Positions 1-6,829 of a stretch of 21,193 nt of DNA are shown piece after piece (position 1 is the first letter of the stretch; the number at the start of each line of letters is the position of its first letter). A model generated the notes under the pieces. That model saw nothing but the letters and a program-made list of their open reading frames with translations, did no database searches and was not told the origin of the DNA. Both the position numbers and the translations under genes were made by a program. The stretch comes from JBLHKW01 sp047618565 (GTDB lineage: Bacteria > Planctomycetota > UBA1135 > GCA-002686595). The DNA is taken from NCBI GenBank assembly GCA_047618565.1, contig JBLHKW010000092.1:1-21193 (forward strand), written 5' to 3'.

Positions 1-96
1 CCGACACGAACACGAACACGAGCACGGACACCGACACGAACACGAACACGAGCACGGACACGGACACGAGCACGGACACGGACACGATCACCCACA
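1..96. repeat. GC-rich minisatellite: 30-bp unit on a 6-bp GACACG-like sub-repeat
   Basis: Bases 1-30 and 31-60 are identical, a perfect 30-bp tandem duplication. Bases 61-96 continue with degenerate copies of the same 6-bp element (GACACG, AACACG, AGCACG). The array continues beyond the left edge. The period is a multiple of three, so changes in copy number would keep a coding frame. Confidence 0.9.
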
Positions 97-116
97 CCAG
101 CCAGCCCCCAACCTAA
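3..116 (+). CDS. C-terminal tail of a Thr-rich dipeptide-repeat protein (partial, runs in from left edge)
   Basis: One plus-strand frame reads as alternating Thr with Asp, Asn or Ser (DT, NT, ST dipeptides) for about 28 residues, then a short tail ending QPPT and a TAA at 114-116. That stop falls just at the 3' end of the convergent Clp gene, giving a 4-base overlap, which is what a true gene end looks like here. Such XT repeats are common in low-complexity linkers or tails of secreted proteins. No domain is visible because the gene body lies outside the window. The other two plus frames read His/Glu-rich or Arg/Thr-rich and do not end at a natural boundary. The stretch could also be a non-coding minisatellite, so the call is tentative. 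Confidence 0.35.
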   Translation, partial: DTNTNTSTDTDTNTNTSTDTDTSTDTDTITHTSQPPT

Positions 117-1588
117 TTCTCCACGCAGCAGTCCAGCTCGCCCTGTTTCACCCTGACCCGCACGATCTGTTCCGGATCCACGTCTCCTTCGAGCATCAAG
201 CGCGAGAGCAACGGCTCGACGCTGCGTTGCAGTACCCGTCGTACCTGACGTGCGCCGTACTCCGGCGAGTAGCCGTGTTGCGCTACCCAGCGTGCGACGG
301 CTGGGGTGAAGGCTACCTTCATTCCGCGTTTGCGGGCGCGTAGGGCCAGGTCGAAGAGCTTGTGCTGGGCGATGGCTTCGACGGCTTTGGGGGTGAGTTC
401 TTTGAAGACGATGGTCTCGTCGATGCGGCCGCGAAACTCGGGGGAGAAGCGTTGCTCGAGGGCTTGCAGGGTGATGCCGCTGGTGGTTTCGTGGTCGAGG
501 GCGCGGTTGGCGCCGAAGCCGACGGCGCGGCCGGCTTGCTCCATCTCGGTGGCGCCGACGTTGGAGGTCATGACGACGATCGTGCGTTCGAAGCAGACCT
601 GATTGCCCTTGCCGTCGGTGAGCGTGCCTTCTTCGAGGATCGAGAGCAGGAGGTTGTGCATGCGCGGGTGCGCCTTCTCGATCTCGTCGAACAGGACCAC
701 GGACTCGGGGTTCTGGGCCACGGCTACGGTCAGCTGGCCGCCGTCGTCGTGTCCCACGTAGCCCGGGGGCGAGCCGATGAGCTTCGAGTACTCGTGGGCC
801 AGGGATAATTCCGCGCAGTCGATCCGGATCAGCGGGCGCTTGCCGGGATAGGGGTCTCCGTAGATGGCCTTCGAGAGGGCGCGCGCGAGCTCGGTCTTGC
901 CGGTGCCCGTGCGACCCGAGAACAGGAACGAGGCCAGGGGGCGGTGCGGACTGGAGAGGCCGACGGCGCTCTTGCGCAGGGTCTCGACCACGCGTTCGAC
1001 GGCGTGGTCCTGTCCGGCTATGTCCTTCTTGATGCGGCGCTCCAGGCCAGCGACGGTCGAACGGATGTTCGCGAGCAGTTCGTCCCTCGAGTTGCCCACG
1101 GCGGTCTGCGTGTCATCGGCCTGCTCAGGCTCCACGCTGGGCTCGTCCTCGGGCTCGACCGCGAGCTGAACCTCGTGGATGTCGAGCTTCGGGTTGACGT
1201 CCACGCACAGCTCGTAGAGCAGGTGCTCGACCATCAGCGGGTCATCCGGGAAGAGCGTATTGAGGGAGCTCTCGAGGTCCTCACGGAACTCGGGCATGCA
1301 GGTTTCGATGACCATGCGCCGGTAGCTGGCCCTGTTGAAACCGGGGCGGCTGGCGACCTGCAGGATCTCGGACTCCGGGATCAGGATCTGGACGAACGAG
1401 TCCGCCAGATCGAAATACCGGTAGACGCTCTTGCTCTGGCTGGGGTTGACCACGCGTGAAGCTCGGGAGTGGGGAATGTCCGCGAACGAGCGACCCTTCG
1501 GAATCGACCGGTGCCCAACTTGACCGAAGCCGGGTTTCTGGCTGAAACACGCTGGATTTAGGGGGCTAGCTTGCGTCGGAGCCTCCAT
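113..1588 (-). CDS. Single-ring Clp-family AAA+ unfoldase (ClpB/ClpC D2-like) with a private N-terminal domain
   Basis: This 491-residue protein carries one complete Clp-type AAA+ module. Visible motifs are Walker A GRTGTGKT (225-232), pore loop GYVG (276-279), Walker B VVLFDE (297-302), sensor-1 Asn in TSNVG (341-345), the Arg finger region RFSPEFRGRID (380-390) and sensor-2 GAR (445-447), followed by the Clp C-terminal small domain. ClpA, ClpB and ClpC have two rings, but here only the second is present. Residues 1-165 match no Clp N-repeat known to me and include an acidic linker (144-160). A VGF tripeptide at 356-358 follows sensor 1, where ClpA, ClpC and ClpX carry the loop that docks on ClpP, so a protease partner is plausible. 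The start ATG at 1588 has no clear Shine-Dalgarno. A GTG at 1453 is the main alternative. The gene is divergent from the kinase. Confidence 0.92.
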   Translation of the reverse strand: MEAPTQASPLNPACFSQKPGFGQVGHRSIPKGRSFADIPHSRASRVVNPSQSKSVYRYFDLADSFVQILIPESEILQVASRPGFNRASYRRMVIETCMPEFREDLESSLNTLFPDDPLMVEHLLYELCVDVNPKLDIHEVQLAVEPEDEPSVEPEQADDTQTAVGNSRDELLANIRSTVAGLERRIKKDIAGQDHAVERVVETLRKSAVGLSSPHRPLASFLFSGRTGTGKTELARALSKAIYGDPYPGKRPLIRIDCAELSLAHEYSKLIGSPPGYVGHDDGGQLTVAVAQNPESVVLFDEIEKAHPRMHNLLLSILEEGTLTDGKGNQVCFERTIVVMTSNVGATEMEQAGRAVGFGANRALDHETTSGITLQALEQRFSPEFRGRIDETIVFKELTPKAVEAIAQHKLFDLALRARKRGMKVAFTPAVARWVAQHGYSPEYGARQVRRVLQRSVEPLLSRLMLEGDVDPEQIVRVRVKQGELDCCVEN

Positions 1589-1693
1589 TCACCCGACGTT
1601 GGGGCAGTGGCTGACCGTTTCAGGCCGGACCTGGCCCGATTCGGGGCTAAGATCCCAGCTGCCGCCCCCGGCATCCGACGCAACAGACCGCCC

Positions 1694-2749
1694 ATGACCC
1701 AGCAAGACGTCCAGTTTCTAGCCCTTCTTGTCCACCGCGGCCACCTCGAGCGCGGTGACGCAGAACGCCTCCTGCCGGCTCTCAAGGCCGGTGATGACCT
1801 GGACGAGCTGTTGATCGACGATCTGGGTTGGTCGGAAAAAAAGACCCGCGGCATGCGCCGCACGCGAGCCGGGGAGGAGCCCGAGATTCCGGGCTACGAG
1901 ATCCTGGGTCGGCTGGGTGTGGGGGGGACCGCCGAGGTCTTCCGCGCGCGGGACAAGAAAACCGGTCGGCCGGTGGCCCTGAAGATCCTGAACGCCCGCG
2001 GCGCTGCGAGCGAGTCGATGCTCAAGGACTTCGTGTGCGAGGCCAAGATGCTCAAGGAGATGGACCACCCGAACCTGGTCAAGGGCATGGGCGTCGCGAA
2101 GAGCGGGAACACCTATTTCTGTCGCCTCGAGTTGATCCAGGGGCAGACACTTCTCGAGCACCTGGACGAGGGCCAGGTCTTCGAGGAGCAAATGGCCCTG
2201 CGCATCGTCCTGGAGACCGCCGAGGCGCTGAAGTACATGGCCGCCCAGAACCTGGTGCATCGGGACATCAAGGCCGGCAACATCATGCTGACCCAGAACG
2301 GGCAGGTGAAGGTGATCGACCTCGGGTTCTGCGCGGAGCAGAACTCCTGCAATGCGGAGGACAGCGCGGTCGGTACCGTCGCATACCTGTCGCCGGAGCA
2401 GGCCCAGGGCGGCGCCAGTGCCGACTTCCGTAGCGACATCTACAGCCTTGGAGTGACCCTGTTCCACATGGTCGTCGGTCGCTTGCCGTTCGAGGGATCC
2501 GATGACCGTGAGGTGCTCGCGAAACAGGTCATGGAGTCCCTGTCATCGCCCGAACTCAAGGGGCGCGGTCTCTCGCCGCACCTGCACTACTTCATCGAGA
2601 AGATGATGGCCAAGGATGTCAAGCTCCGCTACCAGTCCTGGGACGAGCTGACGAACAACATCCGCGAGCAGCTCGATGGCCGCGATTCACTGGATTACGC
2701 CCGCACTGCGCGCCAGAAGGTGCGTCGAACCGTACCGCGCCGCCGTTGA
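1694..2749 (+). CDS. Eukaryote-type Ser/Thr protein kinase (Hanks type), cytoplasmic
   Basis: This 351-residue protein contains a full kinase domain at about 68-330. It shows the glycine loop LGVGGTAEVF (74-83), the ATP-binding Lys in ALKIL (K97), a helix-C Glu in CEAKML (E116), the catalytic loop HRDIKAGN (189-196), DLG in place of DFG (209-211), SPEQ as the APE equivalent (233-236) and the structural Asp in SDIYSLG. No membrane helix or PASTA domain is present. About 65 residues precede the domain and a short basic tail (RRTVPRRR) follows. The ATG at 1694 was chosen. The frame could extend to a TTG at 1571, but that would overlap the divergent Clp gene and adds no recognisable domain. Its stop overlaps the TTG start of the next gene, which implies translational coupling. 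Confidence 0.95.
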   Translation: MTQQDVQFLALLVHRGHLERGDAERLLPALKAGDDLDELLIDDLGWSEKKTRGMRRTRAGEEPEIPGYEILGRLGVGGTAEVFRARDKKTGRPVALKILNARGAASESMLKDFVCEAKMLKEMDHPNLVKGMGVAKSGNTYFCRLELIQGQTLLEHLDEGQVFEEQMALRIVLETAEALKYMAAQNLVHRDIKAGNIMLTQNGQVKVIDLGFCAEQNSCNAEDSAVGTVAYLSPEQAQGGASADFRSDIYSLGVTLFHMVVGRLPFEGSDDREVLAKQVMESLSSPELKGRGLSPHLHYFIEKMMAKDVKLRYQSWDELTNNIREQLDGRDSLDYARTARQKVRRTVPRRR

Positions 2750-3636
2750 GTAGCGTGCAGGCGGATCCCGGTCTCGAGGGCGTCGTTCCGTTCCGGTTCG
2801 CCTGCCACCGCTGCGGCCATTGCTGCACCGCCGGGAGCGGCCATGTCTGGCTGCGCGAGGGTGAGCTGGACCGCATGGCACGCGCGCTCGACATGACGCC
2901 TGCTGCTTTCGGCGAGCGCTACGTGCGCCAGGTGCCCGACCCGCGCACGGGCGAGCTTCGAAGTGCCCTGCGCGAGCGCGCGGCGGCGGGGCCGGGGTCG
3001 TCGGGTGATGCGGGCGGTGCCTGCGCGTTGCTCGAGGGGCAGAAGCACTGCACGGTCTACACGGATCGCCCGCAGCACTGCCGCGAGTTTCCGTACTGGC
3101 CGAGCGTTCTCGAGGACGAGCTTGGTTTTGAGGCCGCACGTGCCGTCTGCCCGGGGATCGCGGTCGAGCCGAGTGCCGTGGCTCGCGAGCGCGCTTTCGC
3201 GTTGCTCGAGGCCCTCTACGAAGAGCTCGAGGCCTTCGTTCAGAAGGTAAACCCCGTGTGCTTGAGGCGCGGCGTGTGCTGTAACTTCGAGCAGGCCGGG
3301 CACGAGCTCTTCAGCACGGCGCTGGAAGCGGACTACGCGGCCGCGCGTCATCCCCACGCAGATCCGCCTGCGGCAGCCGGCCGCTGTCCGTACCATGTTC
3401 AGGGCATGTGCACGGCGCGCGAGGGACGCCCGCTCGGATGCCGGACGTACTTCTGCGATTCGCGCTGGGAGTCGGTCCTGCAGGAGGCGCACGAGCACTT
3501 CCTCGGCCGGCTGCGGTCGATCGAAAGGGACACCGGCTATCCCGTGGCCTACGCGCGCTTTCCAGCGCTGCTCGAGGCGCGCGGGATAGGGCTGGCGGAC
3601 GGCGCCGGCGCGAGCGATGCGGAGCCCGCGTCATGA
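2746..3636 (+). CDS. Tandem YkgJ-like cysteine-cluster protein (putative zinc/iron-chelating)
   Basis: The 296 residues look like two YkgJ-type (CxxCxxCC) domains fused head to tail. The first has CHRCGHCC (C20, C23, C26, C27), then C93, C102, C112 and C135, with the family-typical YTDRPQHCREFPYW stretch. The second has a looser CLRRGVCC cluster (C172, C178, C179), then C214, C222, C232 and C237 with GRPLGCRTYFCD. The family is annotated as a putative Fe/Zn-binding domain, and some members are implicated in cluster handling or protein modification; the exact role is unknown. The TTG start at 2746 overlaps the kinase stop as TTGA. A GTG at 2755 is an alternative. The stop overlaps the ATG of the metallopeptidase gene. 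Confidence 0.88.
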   Translation: MSSVQADPGLEGVVPFRFACHRCGHCCTAGSGHVWLREGELDRMARALDMTPAAFGERYVRQVPDPRTGELRSALRERAAAGPGSSGDAGGACALLEGQKHCTVYTDRPQHCREFPYWPSVLEDELGFEAARAVCPGIAVEPSAVARERAFALLEALYEELEAFVQKVNPVCLRRGVCCNFEQAGHELFSTALEADYAAARHPHADPPAAAGRCPYHVQGMCTAREGRPLGCRTYFCDSRWESVLQEAHEHFLGRLRSIERDTGYPVAYARFPALLEARGIGLADGAGASDAEPAS

Positions 3637-4847
3637 GCCTGGCGCGCGCTGCCGCGCTGATGATCCTGCTCATCCTGGGCGGTTTCGTCTTCATGCGCAC
3701 CAGCGCGGGGCTGTTGGAGTTCGGTGCATCCGGTGAGGTCGACTCGAGCCCGGCGCGGGCTCCGGGTGCGGGCGACGGCGCGCGGCGTGTCGCGCTCAAT
3801 TCCCGAGCCCCGGAGGCCGTGGATCAGGCCTCGCTGGCGGGTCATACGCGCGCGCTCGAGCTGGCGCGGGACAACACGCAGGGAGTCGACGCCCTCGATG
3901 CTGGCGATCTCGACCTTGCCGTGACCCTCTTCGAGGGCTGCGTCGCGGGCGGGCCGGACGAGCCGATCTTCCAGCGCAACCTTGCCGAGGCGCTCGCGCG
4001 CCGCGCCGCGGTCGGCCGCACCGCAGGCGATGTCGAGCTGCGAGAGCGTTCCATGCTGGACCTGGTGCGTGCGATCGAGCTGGACCCGGCGCGCACGGAC
4101 CTGACCGAGTTTCTCGCGCGCTGGCGCAAGAGCGCGGAGGCGGAGCACGACTTCTGGCGCAAGCAGACGGACCATTTCGAGTTCTCCTTCGATGGCACGC
4201 GCGACGAGTTGATGTGGGGCACGGCGCCGCTCGAGAACGAGCTCGAGGCCGCCTATCACGAGTTCGGCGAGCTCTTCGACCTCTATCCGGTCGAGGCCGG
4301 GCGCGCGCGTTTTCGGGTGGTGCTGTACCGACCCGAGACCTTTGGTTCCGTGACCGGCCTGGATGATTGGGCGGCCGGAGCCTTCGATGGCACCGTGCGT
4401 GTTCCGGTCGAGGATCTCAGTCGCGAGACCGAACGCCTGCGCTCCGTTCTGCGGCACGAGCTGATCCATGCATTCGTGCACGAGGTCGGTGGTGCGCGCG
4501 TGCCCGGCTGGTTGAACGAGGGCTTCGCGCAGCTGCAGGAGCCGCCGTTTCGTAACGAGCGATTGCCCCTGCTGAACAAGGCCAAGGCCACGCTGCGCGG
4601 TGCCGATCTGTTCAGTCTGGAGGAGCTGCGCGGCAGCCTGATCAGCTGGACGGACCGCGATGCGATCGAGCTTGCCTACGCTCAGTCGCTGGCGTTCGTT
4701 GCGTACGTGGAGCGCATGTACAGCGAGCGAGTGCTGATCGACATGATCGCGGGCTGCAAGCAGGGGCGTTCGCCCGAGGAGACCTTCGTTGCCGAGCTTG
4801 GCGTGGAGCTCGACGTTGTGCTCGAGGACTTTACCGGCGCCTACTGA
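3633..4847 (+). CDS. Membrane-anchored zinc metallopeptidase (gluzincin-like, HExxH...NEG)
   Basis: This 404-residue protein begins with an uncleaved-looking signal anchor (LARAAALMILLILGGFVFM, residues 3-21). A TPR-like helical region (about 70-160) and a C-terminal peptidase domain (about 178-404) follow. Catalytic motifs are HELIH (275-279) and, 17 residues on, WLNEG with E296 as the likely third zinc ligand, the peptidase MA-like arrangement. A following YAQSLAFVAYVE helix is also typical of that group. The ATG at 3633 overlaps the upstream stop (ATGA) and has GGAG at 3621-3624, eight bases upstream. An upstream extension in this frame to 3408 lies inside the previous gene and is rejected. 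The active site should face the periplasm. Its substrate is unknown. Confidence 0.88.
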   Translation: MSLARAAALMILLILGGFVFMRTSAGLLEFGASGEVDSSPARAPGAGDGARRVALNSRAPEAVDQASLAGHTRALELARDNTQGVDALDAGDLDLAVTLFEGCVAGGPDEPIFQRNLAEALARRAAVGRTAGDVELRERSMLDLVRAIELDPARTDLTEFLARWRKSAEAEHDFWRKQTDHFEFSFDGTRDELMWGTAPLENELEAAYHEFGELFDLYPVEAGRARFRVVLYRPETFGSVTGLDDWAAGAFDGTVRVPVEDLSRETERLRSVLRHELIHAFVHEVGGARVPGWLNEGFAQLQEPPFRNERLPLLNKAKATLRGADLFSLEELRGSLISWTDRDAIELAYAQSLAFVAYVERMYSERVLIDMIAGCKQGRSPEETFVAELGVELDVVLEDFTGAY

Positions 4848-4880
4848 TGGCCACGCCTGCGGGTCGCTGCCCCTATTTGT

Positions 4881-4981
4881 CGCAAGCGACCACACCGTGT
4901 GAGGTCGCTTGCGTCGGGGTCGTGTGCTACCGCTCGTGACCCCGAGGTTGTTCGCGCCGTAACTGGCTGTCCGGCCGAACA
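4881..4981. other. Three consecutive hairpins in the intergenic gap (candidate structured RNA or bidirectional terminator)
   Basis: The stretch folds into three adjacent inverted repeats. The first is a perfect 11-bp stem (CGCAAGCGACC at 4881-4891 with GGTCGCTTGCG at 4903-4913), extended by 3 bp after one mismatch. The second is a 7-bp stem (CGGGGTC 4915-4921 with GACCCCG 4938-4944). The third is a 10-bp stem with a single bulge (4949-4959 with 4972-4981). The metallopeptidase gene ends 33 bases to the left, and the small minus-strand gene ends 20 bases to the right. No U-run follows on either strand, so a classical rho-independent terminator is not shown. I recognise no known RNA family. Confidence 0.45.
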
Positions 4982-5000
4982 GACGAGGGTTCTCAGAGAG

Positions 5001-5123
5001 TCATGTCCACCGTTTAGGCTCCTCCAGCGGCCGGATACGACGCAACCGGATCAGGATGAAGATCGCTTCCATGATCCATATCCCGAACAGGGCAGCGAAT
5101 CCGAACTGTAACCAGAGGGGCAC
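5001..5123 (-). CDS. Small single-pass membrane protein, 40 residues (hypothetical)
   Basis: A short minus-strand ORF begins with GTG (5121-5123) and ends with TGA (5001-5003). Its product has a hydrophobic helix (residues 2-25, containing PLWLQFGFAALFGIWIMEA and IFILI), then a basic tail RLRRIRPLEEPKRWT, so a type III-like topology with the tail in the cytoplasm is likely. A Shine-Dalgarno AAGGA (5131-5135) sits 7 bases upstream of the GTG, and an in-frame TGA just above leaves the GTG as the only start. The coding signature (helix, positive-inside tail, SD) is stronger than chance for so short a frame, but no homologue is known to me. One Glu (E19) lies in the helix. Confidence 0.6.
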   Translation of the reverse strand: MPLWLQFGFAALFGIWIMEAIFILIRLRRIRPLEEPKRWT

Positions 5124-5130
5124 TGGGCTT

Positions 5131-5135
5131 TCCTT
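5131..5135 (-). promoter_or_regulatory. Shine-Dalgarno AAGGA of the 40-residue membrane protein
   Basis: AAGGA on the minus strand lies 7 bases before the GTG at 5123. It decides the start, because the frame is closed by a stop 15 bases upstream of that GTG. Confidence 0.55.
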
Positions 5136-5142
5136 GCTTCAG

Positions 5143-5160
5143 GGCGGTGCGTTCACCGCC
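5143..5160 (-). promoter_or_regulatory. Leader hairpin upstream of the small membrane protein
   Basis: GGCGGTG (5143-5149) and CACCGCC (5154-5160) form a perfect 7-bp stem with a 4-base loop. On the minus strand it stands 7 bases before the Shine-Dalgarno site, so it would lie in the 5' leader of that mRNA and could influence initiation. No function is demonstrated. Confidence 0.4.
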
Positions 5161-5323
5161 AGGGGGCTCTTCGGTCGAGATCTGTGCGCGCGTCCCGGTT
5201 TCTGTCCCTTTCCAGTCCGCAACTGACGCGTGCCCATCTCGTAAGTGCCACGAACGTAACGGGTTGTGCGGGCTGCTGGGCGTTATGTGGTAACCCGGCG
5301 AAAGCCCGTAGGTCTCCCTGTCG

Positions 5324-5953
5324 ATGAGCCCGACTGCTACCTGCCCGACGGATGCCACGGGGCCCCTTCAATCGTTGCTCCGTGGTCTCCTGGGGGAGGG
5401 CGCACCTGGGCCTGCTGTGGGGCGCGTGCTGGCTCGCTACGGGCTGGCTCAGGCCAGTCGTTTTGGTGCGCAGCGCTGGTCGCAGGAAACGGGCCTTGAC
5501 GCCTGTGTTGCGGCGAGAATGTCGTCGGCCTTCGAGCTCGGTCGACAGGTCGAGCGTTGCGAGGCCGGCACCCGCACGCGCCTGACGTGCGCGTCCGATG
5601 TGGCGCGCCTGATGCAGCCGGAGCTGCGCGGTCGGTTGCGCGAGAGTTTTTATGCGCTCGTACTCGACGCGTCGCAGCGACTGGTGGTTGTGGAGCGCGT
5701 GAGCGAGGGCACGCTGTCCAGCGCGCCGGTTCATCCGCGCGAGGTTTTTCTCCCCGCCATCCGCGCCGCCGGTGCGTCCCTGATCGTCGTGCACAATCAT
5801 CCGTCGGGAGATCCCGAGCCGAGTACCGAGGACATCGAGGTCACGCGCCGCCTGATTCGCGCCGGCGCGCTTCTCGGCGTTCCGCTCGTCGATCACGTGG
5901 TGCTCGGCGAAGGCTGCTGGGTCTCCCTGAGGAAACGGATTCGCTTCGAGTGA
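5324..5953 (+). CDS. RadC-like JAB-domain protein
   Basis: This 209-residue protein has the JAB/MPN metal-binding signature of the RadC family (UPF0758) in its C-terminal half. It includes HPREVF (E140), HNHPSGDPEPSTED (H157, H159, D170) and the downstream GVPLVDHVVLG strand. The N-terminal part keeps only a shortened, degenerate version of the helix-hairpin-helix region (about 30-75, ending SSAFELGRQVER). The usual 'GA..LSDAELLA..L..G' opening is absent. The start ATG at 5324 is fixed within 15 bases by an in-frame TAG at 5309. RadC is often annotated as a DNA-repair protein, but the role of the family is unsettled. The gene converges on rsmE with a 4-base gap. Confidence 0.9.
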   Translation: MSPTATCPTDATGPLQSLLRGLLGEGAPGPAVGRVLARYGLAQASRFGAQRWSQETGLDACVAARMSSAFELGRQVERCEAGTRTRLTCASDVARLMQPELRGRLRESFYALVLDASQRLVVVERVSEGTLSSAPVHPREVFLPAIRAAGASLIVVHNHPSGDPEPSTEDIEVTRRLIRAGALLGVPLVDHVVLGEGCWVSLRKRIRFE

Positions 5954-5957
5954 GAGT

Positions 5958-6713
5958 TCAGTCCCGACGCCGGTGGGTGCAGTACTGGAGGGCGATTGCG
6001 GCGGCGGCCTCCGTGGCGGTTTCGATGCGCAGGATGTGGGGTCCGAGCCACGCGGGTTGTACCGGCGGGAGCGAACTGACGAAGGCCTCGATCTCCTGCG
6101 GGGCAAAGCCGCCTTCCGGCCCGGCGAACAGGGTGATGGTGCGCGCGGGTTCACCGGCGCGGTTGGGCGGGGTCGCGACGCACCAATCGGCCAGGGTCAG
6201 GCCGGCGTCCGGATCGAGGAAGGTGCAGCGGTCGGATTGGCAGTCCACGAGCACCTCGGCCAGGGACCGCAGGGGTTCGATCTCGGGTTGCCACAATCTG
6301 CGGGACTGCTTGCACGCGGAGCGCGCGATGCGCATCAGGCGCTGTTCGAGGTTCGGTTTCGATGTGCGGGAGCGCACGGGCGTGCGTGCGGCAATGAACG
6401 GGACGAAGCGCGCCACCCCGATCTGGGTCAGCCGGTCGATGAGCCCATCGAGGTGGCTCCCGGTGGGCATGGAGAAGGCCAGGCGCACCTCGCGCGTGGC
6501 CGCGCCTGGGGCGCCTGGGGCGGGGTAGGACTCCGGTGGGCCGTCCTCGGCCACCTCGACGCTCGTACGCTGGACCTTCTCGATCCTGAGGGGCCAGGCC
6601 TTCCCGCGCCCGTCCAGACCGAGGATGGTGTCGCCGGGGCGCAGGCGCAGGACCGTGCTGGCGTGGCGCGCCTCCTCCGGGGTCAGCCGTGGGGGGCCCT
6701 CGCCGGGCGCCAC
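5958..6713 (-). CDS. rsmE: 16S rRNA (uracil-1498-N3)-methyltransferase RsmE
   Basis: This SPOUT-class enzyme methylates N3 of U1498 in 16S rRNA using S-adenosylmethionine. Family motifs are visible in order: RHASTVLRLRPGD (17-28), LIDRLTQIGVARFVPF (91-106), the RIARSACKQSRR helix (128-139), GPEGGF (198-203) and the knot-forming LGPHILRIETA (223-233). The first ordinary start is GTG at 6713, giving 251 residues. However, the eight codons before it read VKRRFFLE, matching the R-F-F opening of the family, and an in-frame TGA at 6756-6758 closes the frame with no ATG, GTG or TTG between. The true N-terminus may therefore begin at a rare start such as GTA (6735-6737), or the region may hold a frameshift. 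Confidence 0.93.
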   Translation of the reverse strand: MAPGEGPPRLTPEEARHASTVLRLRPGDTILGLDGRGKAWPLRIEKVQRTSVEVAEDGPPESYPAPGAPGAATREVRLAFSMPTGSHLDGLIDRLTQIGVARFVPFIAARTPVRSRTSKPNLEQRLMRIARSACKQSRRLWQPEIEPLRSLAEVLVDCQSDRCTFLDPDAGLTLADWCVATPPNRAGEPARTITLFAGPEGGFAPQEIEAFVSSLPPVQPAWLGPHILRIETATEAAAAIALQYCTHRRRD

Positions 6714-6800
6714 TTCCAGGAAGAAGCGCCGCTTTACCTGGGTCTTCTGGGCCGGTCAGGTCATGGATCGGTTCTTGCACTCACCTGGCCCAGCCGCAAA

Positions 6801-6829
6801 TTGCGGCGGGTGCCGGCGGCGAGTATCCT
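6801..6829 (+). promoter_or_regulatory. Candidate sigma70-like promoter for the pseudopilus operon
   Basis: TTGCGG (6801-6806) and TATCCT (6824-6829) are separated by 17 bases, the ideal spacing. The matches are 3/6 and 4/6 to consensus. The pair stands in the 269-base gap between divergent rsmE and the FHA gene, about 150 bases before that ATG. Such a pair occurs by chance, so this is only a candidate. Confidence 0.25.

Noticed and set aside
2..344. His/Glu-rich plus-strand frame from the left edge running into the Clp gene
   Set aside because: The HEHEH-like pattern comes only from the minisatellite phase. The frame then runs antisense through Clp coding sequence for over 200 bases without any motif.
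1571..1693. TTG-started extension of the kinase
   Set aside because: It overlaps the divergent Clp gene and encodes no conserved sequence; ATG 1694 suffices.
3549..4895. 448-codon minus-strand frame opposite the metallopeptidase
   Set aside because: No domain and biased composition; the plus strand has HExxH and NEG motifs.
5260..5297. CGGGTT ... AACCCG dyad before the radC-like gene
   Set aside because: A 6-bp match with a 26-base loop is expected by chance at this G+C content.
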